Shown: positions 1 to 12,200 of the stretch, piece by piece
Position numbering within the stretch: the first letter of the stretch is position 1
How the letters are laid out: each line of letters begins with the position of its first letter
NCBI RefSeq assembly: GCF_034140825.1
Contig: NC_089036.1
Location: 746,501 to 810,500, forward strand
Length of the DNA: 64,000 nucleotides
Direction of reading: 5' to 3'
DNA from: Oryza sativa Japonica Group
Taxonomy: Eukaryota; Streptophyta; Magnoliopsida; Poales; Poaceae
Notes under the pieces: model-generated
What the model was told of the DNA's origin: nothing
The model's database searches: none
The model's input: only the letters and a program-made list of their open reading frames with translations
Made by a program: the position numbers and the translations under genes

Positions 1-2506
1 ATCTCCACATGACTACACCATCATGATTTCACCCTCCAATGTTTTATAAAACAAAACTAACTTTGGGTACATTGCTCAGCTTGCCCATAACCGAGGGCGC
101 GGCTATTCGAATAGTTTTTAACTCTGATCAGAGGTGTACAACTTTACCCACAAGACACAACCTCAACACGCGTTGCCACGCGCCGGGTACCACCACGGTA
201 CTCGGATAGAGGTCGTGACAAGACTATCCATCTAGGTCTACCCAAAACAGGAGAACCCGCTGAGGTTTCGCCGCCCGCCGGTCCCCGACAAGGTAAAGGT
301 TGTCGGATCCCCCGGGACGAGTCAGGCCCCCCCTTGCGCCGGGTGAAAAACGGCCTTAATCCTGGCCCCACACCCTTCCAACCAATGGTCTCTGTTTTGA
401 GAAGATCTAAATTTCCAGTCAGGCCTTACCCACTAGACTTGTGGTTGCACGAAGATGCCTTGCAACAGAGGCCCGAAGACCGGTCCTTATATTAGCCGGG
501 GTGCGACTACCAAAGTAACTAGCTTGCACCCCAAGCCCAGCCCAAAAAAAATATATTTTAGTTGCACAAATCATTTTATCACCCATCTATTGACAAACCA
601 GTCAATAGTCCATAACTAATCCAATTTTAGTTGTTAACCACCAAAGTCTAGTTTAACCAAAAGTTCTAGGTTGGAACTAAGCATGACTAAGCATTTACCT
701 AAAGCAACTAGTCAGTCCATCATGTAGGGTACTAGACTAGTCAAGTTATAATTTTACTAGGGTTCACAAAGATCATGGATATCAAATCAACATCATGGCC
801 ATAACCAAGAGCATAGGAATAACTAATAAAACAATATTAATAATGAACGGTATAATTTATAAAGCAATGCAATATAAGTAAAACAACATAATTTTCACAA
901 TATGGGATTCAACATGTTCAAGGTAGATATGACTTGCCTTGATCGCTCACAAAGTCTTCGGCGTCAACGGCGATGAAGAGCTGATCTTCCGGAACGGCAG
1001 GATCTACACGACCAACGCGAAGAAATACAAAAGGACTAATAAAAACCATATGAACAGAAGCAATAAAGCACATAAATGGATTCTACTCATTTTTAGGAGA
1101 AATTAGAGATTTGAACGGGTCGATTCCGAGTTCAAACGGTCAAGATATGGCCATTTGAAGTTTAGGTGTTGTTTAAATGGAAATTTGCAATTTTGTGAAT
1201 TATTTTTCTAAAGGAAATTGATTTATTGCACAGAGAAGAGAGAGAGGGGTCCACGGGCGGGTCCCACTTGGCAGCCGCTCGGTCCACTGTGAGCCGAGAG
1301 CACCGAGGTGGCTCACGGTGCACCGAGGCACAGACACGGCCGGGCAGGAGCAGCACCCGGCCAGGCGGCTCGCCGGCGACGGCCAACGGCGCGGCGGCAG
1401 TGCGACGGAGAGCGGAAAGGGGAAAAACGGAAAGGGGAGGAGACGACGGTTCTCACCGAGCAGACACGGCGGCGAGAGGTCGACGGTGTTGCCGGCGGTG
1501 AGGAAGAAACGACGAGAAGCTTCGGGTCGTCGGCGTCGGCGTCGTTCCCGCGGTCCTTGTACTCGACGGAGGGGTGGACGGGGAAGAGGAGGAAGCGACG
1601 AAGCGGATGGTGGCGACGCCGGGCTCCGACGAGGTCCCGACCACCGGCGAGGGGCGGCCGGAGTTGCGACGGCGGCGGCACAAGAAGAGAGCGGCGCGGC
1701 GGCCGCGGAGAGAGGAGGGAGAGGGCAGCGGTGTGAGGGGAGAGAGGAGGGAGTCGGGGGTCCCTTTTATAGGCCGGAGGGGAGGGAGAGAGGCGCCGGG
1801 GAGGGAGATCGACGCGGGGCATGGTGGAGCTCACCATTGATGAGCATCATCAAAATCCACCACGAATAATGTGGGATTGAGTGGGAAATTATGGGGGAAT
1901 TGGAGAGGATGAGGTGGGAATTAATTCCCCTCAATTAATTTGATGAAACGGCGAGTGGAGGAGGCGAATCGGAGGTTGCCGTCGCTTGGAATTCGGCCGG
2001 AGAGAGAGAGGATGGCTGGAGGTTAGGGATGACGAGTGGGACCCACCTGTCATCGAGTAGGAGCACGCCTGTCAGGCTGGGCGCGCAGGGGAGGTGAAGC
2101 AGACTTTTGTCCGAGGGAGATGGGGAGCAGTTGAGCCAGCCCAAGGAGAGGGAGGGGGAGGGGAGAGAGGGAGGGTGAGGGGGCGGCTGGGCTGGGCTGA
2201 GAGGAGGGGGAGAGAGATGGGCTGCAAACAGCCCAACAGGAGGAAGATGATTTCTTTTAGCTTTTCCTTTTTGTAAAATTCTTTAATTGTTTTTGTTGCC
2301 TTAAAATTATTTAGGATGCTCTGAAAATTCAAGTAAAAATTGGTTAAACATTTTTAAGCATGGGGAATTTATTAAAAATACCCACAAGCCAATTTGACAT
2401 AAATCTTGGTGAATTTTAATTGTTGGAGGCTCTTTTAGGCTTTTAAAATTTCTAGAAATGCATTAAAGCACGATTTAAATTTAGGGCGATTTTCAGGGCG
2501 TTACAG
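1..2506 (-). mobile_element. Large LTR (probably Ty3-gypsy type), running off the window
   Basis: Read on the minus strand, the segment starts at 2506 with TGTAACGCCCTGAAAATC, a typical TG start of a plant LTR, and continues without a recognisable host gene to the window edge. It holds the low-complexity GC-rich and purine-rich stretches common in long grass LTRs. The other end and any second LTR lie outside, so a solo LTR cannot be told from a longer element. It is a fossil; no coding part is visible here. Family assignment is from general resemblance to long rice gypsy LTRs and is uncertain. Confidence 0.55.
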
Positions 2507-3612
2507 TGACGCCTACCCGCTGGTCTGCTCGCCGACGACCACGTCCCACCGCCTCGCTGTCCCATGCCTCGTCGGGTCGCCGGCTCCTCCACAAGGACCT
2601 ACTGCACACTACCGCATGCATCCTGACAGGATTCACCCCAAACACCTGCAAGACACCGACATACTCCTCCGGCACCATCAAGATTTGCAAACTAGTACAA
2701 GCGTGTATCCATCTCAGGGACAGAGAAAGCAAGCACAACCGTTCATATCGATCCCCAACATGAATGCTTCTTTGAATGAGACAAAAGAAACACCAATCAA
2801 ACAAGAGAGCAATAACCATGCGAGGTGATGTGGATATTGAAAAAAAAATAAGGAAGAGCAAAGGGAGATGGGGACTGATTTGCGAGGAGGAAACGACGGT
2901 GCCACCACGGCGGAGCACAAGTGCCGGCAGGATCGTTGGGAACCATGCGGTGGCCGTGAGCGGCCGCAGCCGCCAGGGATCGCCGCGAAGGTCCAGCGCC
3001 TCGCGCAGGCGGTGGCGAGGTCGTGACCTCACCGGGCACCAGCCGAACATGTGGGGCCCTACCGTTTCTTCCTCCTCGTCGAAGCTGGAGGGAGGTGGAG
3101 GCGTAGAAGCTGCAGAACGGCATCGCTGCGCGGCGACCTCTTCTCTTCCCTCCGATTCGAGCAGAGGAGAAGAGAGTGGGGAGAGGGGCAAAATCGTCTC
3201 ATCAAGCTCTGCCCCAACGAAAATGAAATCGAAAATAAAGAAAATGGAAAAGTGGCTATGGTTGTGCGGTCCATATTGGCATTTTAACAATCGCGGTTTC
3301 AGAATAGCATTCCAGTGTTTTGAGAATGGCTAAATATCCATTTTCTCCCTGGAGACAGATCAAGGAACAAGAAGAGAGACGTGGCTTAATCCTATGCGTA
3401 GAAAAAGACACAACGGTTCAGATTAGGTGAAAATCCAACTCCCGTCTTTCCCGAGGCGGGTGAGGGGGGAAAGAGAGAAAAAAAAAAAAAAGGAAACCTC
3501 AAATTCCCCATTCTTCCTCGTCTTGGGGCACAACTCCGATTTAGGGTTAGCTCCTCCTCCTCCTCATCGCTGATTAGGATTCGATTCGACCGGATCCCTC
3601 GCCGCCTTCGCC
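2507..3612. other. Non-coding stretch and promoter of the first DUF1618 gene
   Basis: No convincing gene. The segment between the LTR edge and about 3300 is open for long distances in several frames because it is GC-rich, but none of the translations shows a recognisable domain. From about 3420 the sequence becomes purine-rich with an A-tract near 3480, followed by a CT-rich leader (3551-3570) directly before the ATG at 3613. This last part is taken as the promoter and 5' leader of the downstream DUF1618 gene. Confidence 0.5.
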
Positions 3613-5273
3613 ATGGATGATGGTGATGAGCCCGTCCCCTACGTCATGGATGAGGGTGTGCTACTACCCTTGCTGTTTCCGCCGCCGCTGCCGGCCGACG
3701 ACGACGCCACCGCCGGCGTGAGCCCAAGCTGGGTGTACCTCGAAGACAGAGCTTACGTCTCCCCCGATGCCGTCTCCAACTCCACCACCGCCTTCTCCAC
3801 CACCACCACCGGCGTAAGCATCCATGTCTCCTTCTGCCTCGCCCGCCCGCCGCGCCTCTCCTACCTCTGCGTCCACTGCCCCCGCCCCGGCGACGGCGAG
3901 GGCGCCTACCGGTTCACTGTCGATCCCCGAGTCCTCGGCACGCACACCGATGTAGCCCTCCTCCGCGTCCCGCACCCCAACGACGGGCTCCACCGCGGAA
4001 TCAAATCCTACGACTACTTCGTCTACACGGCCCGCCCAGGCCCGGGCGCCTCCTTGCTCCGGCTGCTGCCGAACCCGCGGGTCTCCCCCTTCCGCAACGA
4101 GGAGGTCGCCATCGTCCGCTGCTCCGGCGGCGCCCGCTACGTCATCGCCTGCCTCATGCCAACCATCAGGCGCCCCATGGAGTTCAAGGTTATGCGCTTC
4201 GACTCCGACGTCGGCCGCTGGAAATCCACAGCTGTGTCCATCAGTGAGCCGGTCGAGAGGGACAGGGTGCTCCCCATCCCTGACACGGCCAGCCAGATGG
4301 TCTTCCACTGCACCACCAAGGTCATCACGCTCGGCGGCACCATCGGCTGGGTGGATCTCTGGAGAGGGATCCTGCTGTGTGACGACGTGCTTGACCAACA
4401 CCTGGTGCTCCGCGACGTGCCACTGCCCAAGCCAGCGAGAAGCAACCGCAAATCCTTCTGCAGAGGGCCGCCGCATCATTACCGGGACATCACCGTTGTC
4501 GTGCAGGACTCTGTTCCCACCTGCATCAAGTACGTTGAGATGGTGACCCGCCCCGGTGATCGGCCACCTCCTCGACAACGACAGCCGCCGCAACATTCTG
4601 ATGACTCTGACTCTGATGAGGAAGAGGACGTTGCTTACTACTGGAAGGCTAACATATGGAGCATGCCGATACCAGTTGGTTCATGGGAGGATTGGCAGAT
4701 GGAGTGCACGGTGGATGTCACTGACATCGCCGTCGACAATGTCAGGTTCAGTGAGCTGCTGCCAAAGATTGGCAATGATCCAGAGGAGACATTGAGGAGG
4801 CTGGTCACAGGTTTCCCCACATTGGGTATGGATGGGGATGTCATTTCTTTCCTGTCCAAGATCAATCGCTTGGATGATAAGGGATGGGTTATCTCTGTTG
4901 ATCTGAGGAGTAAGACGCTGCAAGGCGTGGCTGAGCTTGATGAGAGGAAGAATTTCCTCTTCAAGCGCTACTACAACACCAGTGAGATCTCCAAATATCT
5001 TATCAAGGCTACAGGTTTGTTTTATAACTGTTGCACCATAATAGTCAAATAATCTAATGGATAGTTCATAACCTTCTTCATTTTGACTACTGTTTACAAG
5101 TTGTCAGGTTAGAAACTTGATTCATGAGTGTGTTTTTCAGAGTGCACTCCTAGGATTTGTTTTTGAAGTGCCACTTAAACCCTCTCTGTGTATGTTGTGT
5201 GTTTGATGCAGGTGAGGCAGGAACTCTTGTAAAAACTGGGGTTAATAGTAGAGTCTCAAAAAAGAAGAAGTAG
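3613..5273 (+). CDS. DUF1618 family protein, tandem copy 1
   Basis: Two exons, 3613-5014 and 5212-5273 (intron GTTTGT...GATGCAG), giving 487 residues. The protein carries the DUF1618 signature of grasses: GWVDLWRGILLCDDVL starts at about residue 245, followed by a PLPKP segment and an acidic linker (SDDSDSDEEED) near residue 335. DUF1618 is a large, poorly understood grass family; no enzymatic residues can be named. The short second exon ends in a lysine run (SRVSKKKK). Its neighbour at 6070-8320 is a close paralogue with the same intron position, so the pair arose by local duplication. Beyond the stop, the DNA still resembles the last codons of copy 2 (AATCACGTAGGCT), so copy 1 has a shorter tail. 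The start is the first ATG of the open frame after a CT-rich leader. Confidence 0.88.
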
Positions 5274-6069
5274 GAATTAATTAATGAATCACGTAGGCTA
5301 CCTGGGTTGAAGAAATGAAACGAGCTGCAGAGACTGGGCGATTCATGAGCTACTTTCTGTAATGAGCTATTATCAGAGTTGTTCTGTGCAAGACATGCTA
5401 CTTTCTGTAATGGATTTGGTTTTCGTCTGTTTATCCCAAGTTAAACTGCTATCTTCCCCTGATGATTGGCCTGAAATGGATGCTCAGGAATTTTCTTCGG
5501 TTATTATACTGTAATAAAATGTCAAGCTGGCGACCCCATCGTTAGAGTTCGTGTTTTACCTTTCGTTTTGTAATGAACTCTCTTGCTTTTGGGTTTTCTT
5601 CAAAAGCAAGATTTCATTCGAAATCAGAATTTTTTTTCTTCAAAAAATTTCGTTCGAAATATCAGAATTTGTCCGAAATTTCGGAATTTCGGTGCCCACC
5701 GAAATTTTCTTGTTTCCCGAAGGGAAAACCCTGGCTGGAGGACTATCCGTCGGCTGGCGAGGAACGGCGGCGGAGCTCCGGCTGCTGTAGGGAGGGAGGC
5801 ACCCGCGTGCCGGCGTTGGATTTGATTGGGCCTCACCGAAATTTCGGTCCGAAATTTTGAACAAAATTTAGTTGAATTTGAACAAATACTACCAAAATTC
5901 ATGAAAAAATTCGGTCGAAGTAATATCGTAAGAAATTCGGTCCGAAATTTCACCCTGATCGCAATTAGCGAGCGAGATAGGCGGGAGCTCGGAATGCGTG
6001 TGGGGTGGGCGCAATCCAATCCAAAGAGGCGTTCGTCGATCTCCGATCGGATCGTCTCCGTGATTCGCC
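5274..6069. other. Spacer between the DUF1618 copies
   Basis: Contains the 3' end of copy 1 (to about 5540), then an AT-rich repeat with many GAAATTTCGG/CCGAAATTTC motifs (listed separately), then about 100 bases of leader for copy 2 ending at the ATG 6070. Short open frames across it are not supported by any domain. Confidence 0.5.
5640..5965. repeat. Element with repeated inverted GAAATTTCGG motifs
   Basis: GAAATTTCGG and its reverse complement occur many times on both sides of a GC-rich core (about 5725-5830). The left arm is at 5640-5715 and the right arm at 5835-5965. The arms can fold back on each other. This looks like a non-autonomous DNA element or a MITE cluster; the family is not identified and no target-site duplication was settled. 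Confidence 0.45.
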
Positions 6070-8320
6070 ATGGATGATGATGAGCCCATCCCCTTGGATG
6101 ACGATCTCCTCCTGCCATTGCTGTTTTCGCCTCCGCTCCCGGCCGACGACGATGATGGCGGCGGCGTGAGCCCAACCCCAAGCTGGGTGTACCTCGACGC
6201 GAGTGCCTACGTCTCCCCCGACGCCGTCTCCAACGCCACCACCGCCGTCTCCACCACCACCACCGGCGTACGCATCCACGTCTCCTTCTGCCTCGCCCGC
6301 CCGCCGCGCCTCTCCTACCTCTGCGTCCACTGCCCCCGCCCCGGCGCCGGCCACGGCGAGGCCTACCGGTTCACCGTCGATCCCCGAGTCATCAGCACGC
6401 ACGCCGACGTAGCCCTCCTCCTCGTCCCGCACCCCAACGACGAGCTCTACCGCGGCATCAGATCCTACGACTACTTCGTCTACACGGCCAGCCCCCGCCC
6501 GTCGCTCCGGCTGCTGCCCAACCCGCACGCCTCCCCCTTCAGCAGCGACGCGGTCGCCATCGTCCGCTGCTCGGGCGGCGCACGCTACGTCATCGCCGGC
6601 CTCATGCCCACCATCAGGTGCCCCATGGAGTTCAAGCTTCAGCGCTTCGACTCCGACGTCGGCCGCTGGACCTCCACGGCGGTGTCCGTCGACGAGCCGG
6701 CCGAGAGGGACAGGGTGCTCCCCATCCCGGACACTGCCACCGAGGTGCTCTTCCACTACACCACCAAGGTCATCACGCTCGCCGGCGGTGACCACGCCAT
6801 GGCCGTCGGCTGGGTGGATCTCTGGAGGGGAATCCTGCTCTGCGACGACGTGCTCGACGAACACCCCGTGCTCCGCGACCTGCCGCTGCCCAAGCCGGCG
6901 AGGAGGAACCGGAAATCCTTCTGCAGAGGCTACCCACATGGTTACCGTGACATCACCGTCGTCGTGCAGGACTCTGCTCCCTCCTGCATCAAGTACGTCG
7001 AGATGGTGACACGCCCCGGTGATCCACCACCTCGGCGGCGACGACGGTTGATTGAACATAATTCTGATGACTCGGATTCTTCTGACGGCTCAGACGAGGA
7101 TGTTGCTTACTACTGGAAGGCCAACATATGGAGCAGGCCGATACCGGCTGGTTCATGGAAGGATTGGCACAGGGAGTGCACGGTGGATGTAACCGACATC
7201 GCCGTCGTCGACAATGTCAGGTACAGTGAGCTGCTGCCAAAGATCTGCAATGATCCAGAGGAAACATTGAGGAGGTTGCTCACAGGTCACCCCACATTGG
7301 GCATGGATGGCAATGTCATCTCTTTCCTGTCCAAGATCGGCTACAGTGATGATAAGAGATGGGTTATTTCTGTTGATCTGAGGGATAAGACACTGCAAGG
7401 TGTGACTGAGCTTGATCACAGGAAGAATTCCAGCTTCATGCGCTACTACATTACCAGTGAGATCTCCAAATATCTCATCAACGCTACAGGTAATTTCTAG
7501 TTGACCTGTGTTGATGGGGTATTGCTGTATTTATTATACTCGAGTTAAGTTCAATAGTTCATGACTTGTTCATTTGGAGAAGGGTTCATTTTGACTACTG
7601 TTAGAAGTTGACATGTTACAAACTTTGATTCATGACTCTTGTTTTTTTTTTTTTTGGGGGTGGGGGGAGGGGAGAGAGTTCATCCATGACTGTTTTTCAG
7701 GGAGCACCCCTAGGATTAACAGTTTCCTCTAGGCTTTATGTAATTAGTAGATGCTGACCAAAAGTAACCTGAAGTGAAACAGTATTTGAAAAGCATACGA
7801 ACGGTATTTTTTTTCTAGGTAAAAAGATAATTCTATTACTGTCAGAATGTACTAGTTTCTGTTTAATGATCCGGTACTGTATGGGCTTGTTTAGATCCCC
7901 TCGTAAAATTTTTCACCTTGTCATATCGAATGTTTAGACACATAAAATTACTAATTACACAGATTGTGTGTAAATCGTGAGACGAATATTTTAAACCTAA
8001 TTGCTTCATGATTTAACAATGTGGTGCTACAGTAAACATTTGCTAATGGCAGATTGATTAGGCTTAATAAATTCATCTACTTTTAATACTTTAAATATGT
8101 ATCCGTATATTCGATATGTCACGCTAAAACTTTACACCTATGGATCTAAACACCCCCTATGTTGCCCTAGTTATTAGGGAGCAAGAAAAGGTGTAACCCT
8201 TTCTGTTGTGTGTTTGATGTAGGTGAGACAGGAACTCTGGTAAGAACTGGCGCCATGGAGTCTAATAAGAAAAGAAAAAAGAAGAAGAAATCACGTAGGC
8301 TGCCAGGGGGAAAGAGATGA
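6070..8320 (+). CDS. DUF1618 family protein, tandem copy 2
   Basis: Two exons, 6070-7489 and 8223-8320 (intron GTAATT...GATGTAG), giving 505 residues. It is closely similar to copy 1 along its whole length, including GWVDLWRGILLCDDVL from about residue 247 and an acidic linker (SDDSDSSDGSDED) before YYWKANIW. The intron is longer than in copy 1 because a MITE (7883-8157) has inserted. The last exon encodes a strongly basic tail (KKRKKKKKSRR) that could act as a nuclear localisation signal; copy 1 stops before the corresponding residues. The function of DUF1618 proteins is unknown. The start is the first ATG of the frame and aligns with the start of copy 1. Confidence 0.88.
7883..8157. mobile_element. 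TGTTTAG-ended MITE in the DUF1618 copy 2 intron
   Basis: Imperfect terminal inverted repeats GGGCTTGTTTAGATCC (left) and GGATCTAAACACCCCC (right), flanked by TAT on both sides as a 3-bp target-site duplication. Length about 275 bp, no coding capacity. The short 3-bp duplication suggests a PIF/Harbinger-like mobilising transposase, by family knowledge. Confidence 0.7.
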
Positions 8321-9267
8321 AACAAGCTGCAGAGATTGGGCGATTCACGAGCCGCTTAATTTTTTTTTATCAGTGATATTCTGCTGGATGATTTACCTGC
8401 CTAATGGCTAATATGTTATGTTCAAGACCTGCTACTTTCTGTAATGGATTTGGTTTTTACATATCAATCCTAAGGGAGTGTTTGGAAACTAGGAACTAAA
8501 TTTAGTGCCTCTCACAAAAGTACAAATCCCTATGGTAGGGACTTATGTTTTTGTGAGAGGGACTAAAGTTTAGCCCCACTTTAGTCCCCCCAACCAAATA
8601 CCACCTGAGTCATTTCTTCCTTTTATGTTTCCTACTTCCTTGGTAAGACGAAGGAAGCAGCATGTCTATATTAGTCCATGTATATGTATGCATACAAATG
8701 CCTCTGCCGTTAAGGGCCAGCTCGTTATTATTAGATGATAAGTACAAGAATAATAATTTTGGTCACACAATGCAAGCAAACGTAGTCTCGTTTTGTAATG
8801 TAGCAGACAGAGCCATCTGTAACATAGCAGACAGCATGATGCAAGTCAAGAAAGAGATGGAGATATACAACTATTATAACCGGCTCAGCTTCATTTCATT
8901 TCATTCCATGGCTACTAAACTACATCATCATGACATGAGATCGCCATCACATCTCCAGTTGGATGGAGCGCTACTTAACAGTCAACAGAGAACAAGATTA
9001 AATGTGTTTGCCCTTTACAGAAAATACCAACATACAAGAACGATTACTCCTACCCACATTTCCCACAATGTCCATGACAACACAAGTCAGTCCCAGACGG
9101 TCGTGATAACTTCTTTGAAGGATGGCAGGAATGGCGACGAAGAAATGGGTGTCAAAACCAGGCCAATGGGCTCCAGAATCAGCAGCGGGTAGAGAGGTCA
9201 ATCAAGATTCAAGGGTGCTAAGGAATGTACACCGCAATGCCAAGAATAACAATCCCTCTTTTCTTTT
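8321..9267. other. Convergent 3' region between DUF1618 copy 2 and BRM
   Basis: Both neighbouring genes end here. It includes a short MITE-like element (8474-8606) and AT-rich 3' sequence. Open frames on the plus strand between about 8660 and 9390 lie opposite the BRM 3' UTR and last exon and are not considered genes. Confidence 0.5.
8474..8606. mobile_element. Short MITE-like foldback element
   Basis: Starts GGGAGTGTTTGGAAACTAGG and ends CCAACCAAATACCACC. The ends are imperfect inverted repeats of the GTGTTTGG/CCAAATAC type, and a GGGACT...AGTCCC motif recurs inside. About 130 bp, no coding capacity. Target-site duplication not resolved. Confidence 0.45.
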
Positions 9268-12200
9268 TCACATATGGCTTGGCCGTCTTTTGCCACTATC
9301 AGTCCTCGATCTCTTGGTAGGTTTAGCCCACTGGATGTCTCCAATGCCGGGTGATGAACTCCCCCCACGATCAGATTGCTGCACAGAATGAGCACCCCAT
9401 CCAGCTGAATGCATAGACTGCTGAGAAGGGTGTGGATCTCTTTGGAAGGGCGTCCTGGCACCTCTAGGTGATGGCGCCGGTCCCATCCGCCCGGCGTTGG
9501 TCGGGGAGAGCGGTCCAGTTCGGCCTGAACTGGATGGAGACCCCAGGCTCGGCCTTCGATCTCTCTTCTTCTTAACTATGAACATATCTGTAGGGTGCCT
9601 GAACAGCCCTGCGCTATCCGTGAACTGTTCCCTGCTACCTGGTCCAGAATGCCGGGAGTCCTTCTCAGATTTTGAAGTGTGGGCCCGGCCTGAAACCTCA
9701 CCAACTGGTGCATGCTGATTGTGTCTGCTAGTGCTTGAACCATGCTGCTCCGCTTCACTGGTGCTTGAACGACGTTTCTGGCCTGAAGCAGATTGCTTTG
9801 TTGATTGCGCAGCAGAGCCACTTGCACCTCCTCCAGGATTCGAAAATGACATAGCACCCTTAGCTTCTCTGAAGTCTGAGTCCGGAAAGGCAATCTTCAT
9901 TATATTGAAAAATAAGTTGTGGAGGGTCTCAGCTTCTACTCGGACCTGCATTTTGTAGGAGCAAATTCACGAGTACACCAGTCAGACTATCAGAAGTTAG
10001 AGAAGTATGAATTCACAGAATTAGAGTCTGTGCAAGTATGTCGTGGTATCTTATTCTATTAAGTCAACATGGTTTTCTTCAGGAATACAGAAAGCTACGC
10101 AGTTCTTCTGAATTTTAAATAGTAATCAGTACCAAGTAGAGAGAGAATGTCAACAAACTTGATGGCGACCATGGACCCATGGTGTCAGCATTGGAATGAC
10201 CCCCATGATACTTCAATTTATACAAATTAAGGACAAAAAAGGAAGCTTTTCTAGTACTATGAAATTACCTCATGCCTATAGCTGAAATGTTGAACCACAC
10301 TTTTCAGCATCTGCTGCATGTCAGCTATGAATTCATTCACACCGCCATACTCAAATCCATCAACTCGTTGTTCAATTTTCTGTAGATCAAGGGTGCTGCT
10401 AGCCAAACCTTTGAATGAGGAATTCTCGTTCCTACGCCACCAAGAAGATATATTTGGTATGATTTGATGACCCTCTTTGTCAATCCTCCTCCAAAGCTTG
10501 TTTATCACGTTCTTGCACTGCAGGTATTGAATGAGAAACGCTTAGCTATAAAGAGCTGTTAAAAAGGCAAACAATACGAGCCAAACCATTTGCGAAAGGA
10601 ATTACAACAAAATTGAGACAACCTCAACATTAAGATAAGCTGTAGTAATAAATGATATCCAAAAACTACACTAGTAATCAGTGTAAGCAAAAGCAGTCAA
10701 AAAAAAAAGAAGGCAAACAATATGAGCCAAACCAAATGGCAAAAGGAATCTACAACAAAATCAACACAACGGATAAGCTGTAGTAATAAATGATATCCAA
10801 AAACTACACTAGTAATCAGTATAAGCAAAAACAGGCAATAGTCATGAAATAGTCCACACCACTTCACGTGCACCCCACAACCACTGCACGGGACTTACGT
10901 TGTTATGATTGTAGAACAATGTGAAAACACCACATGAAATAAGCGGCGTCATACTTGGCTCTTTTGCTAATGCAAGCAGATAGCAGTCGAGATTTACCTA
11001 GCAATGCAGTATATTTGGTAGACCTCAACTATCCCGGTATGTAGGCAACATTTAACTTCCATATTTATGTTATCAAGTTGAGTTAACAGTCCGAATAAAT
11101 ATTTTACAAGATTTTAGGCAAGTATTATACTTCTATAGAAAACTGCAGATCCATTTATGTTTCCAAGGTAAAAAGAACATTGCTTCCTTGATATATTGCT
11201 CATCTGTTCTAGTTTTCCATGCTCGGCAACGTTTAACGAGCAGGGACCAAGCCATGTGTGGTGGCAGTTTTTAGCTAGCGTTTGTCTATTGCATACTAAA
11301 ATGGTCTATTCCTACATTTGGAAGGATCATGGCTCTGCTATTTTGAAGGCGGAACCATCTTTCTTAAGATGATGCTTACACGACAGAGTATACTAAATTC
11401 TACAAAGTATTCCTTGCCGAAGTTCAATATCCAATATCCTTTTAAGTTTTAAAAGACGAGGCAATGAGTAGCTCTAACAGAGTAAACCAGCTGAAACATA
11501 CAAAGAACTAGGTTTTGTATGCTACCTTTCTTTGCATACTGTCAGACATCTTTGTTCCACTTGAATTTGGACCAGCAGATTCTATCACCTTGTTACTCCA
11601 ATTTTCCTTAGAATGTTCAGCAGATCCCTCACCAGATCCAGACAGCTGAGTCATTTTCCCAGCCTTAGTGGCAGGGGGAGCCTTTCTAGATGGCATGTTA
11701 CGCTTTTGTTTTACTGTCCGATGAACTGTGTCTTGCTGCCTGGAAGCAGGATCAGCAAAGGCTTGCTCAGACTTAAATTGTGAATCATAATCACCATCTC
11801 CTTGAAATGCAAGATGAACACCACGTTGAGGGACGGTCCCATCACCGGATCTATCATCCAGTTTTTCTGCATTAGGTCTTGGACGAATACGGATACTCCG
11901 CTTGCGCTTTATTTTTGGCTGTACTACCTGTTCATCCTCACCATCATCTCGTTCATGATTCCAGCTGCCTGACTGCTGGAGATCCAGATGTGAATCCCCT
12001 GATAATGCAATTTCTCCTTCCTCTAGGTCATCTGCCTGTAAACCGTCCATTAAAAAAATGAGCAGTTAATTTCAACACGTAGAAAATCAAATTAAAACAG
12101 GAAAAGGAGAAGCAAATAAGTTCAGAAGTAAAGGAAAAGAATAGGCAAATATGGTGTGTTTCAGACATACAGTTCTCTTTGACAAAGCACCCGGGCGGGA

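Noticed and set aside
2493-3290. A 265-codon open frame on the minus strand beside the LTR edge
   Set aside because: No recognisable domain, low-complexity composition, and its end runs into the LTR boundary. Long chance frames are common in GC-rich rice DNA.
3664-4596. A 310-codon minus-strand frame inside DUF1618 copy 1 (and a similar one inside copy 2)
   Set aside because: It is the antisense shadow of a GC3-rich exon; composition is glycine/valine/alanine-heavy without any domain.
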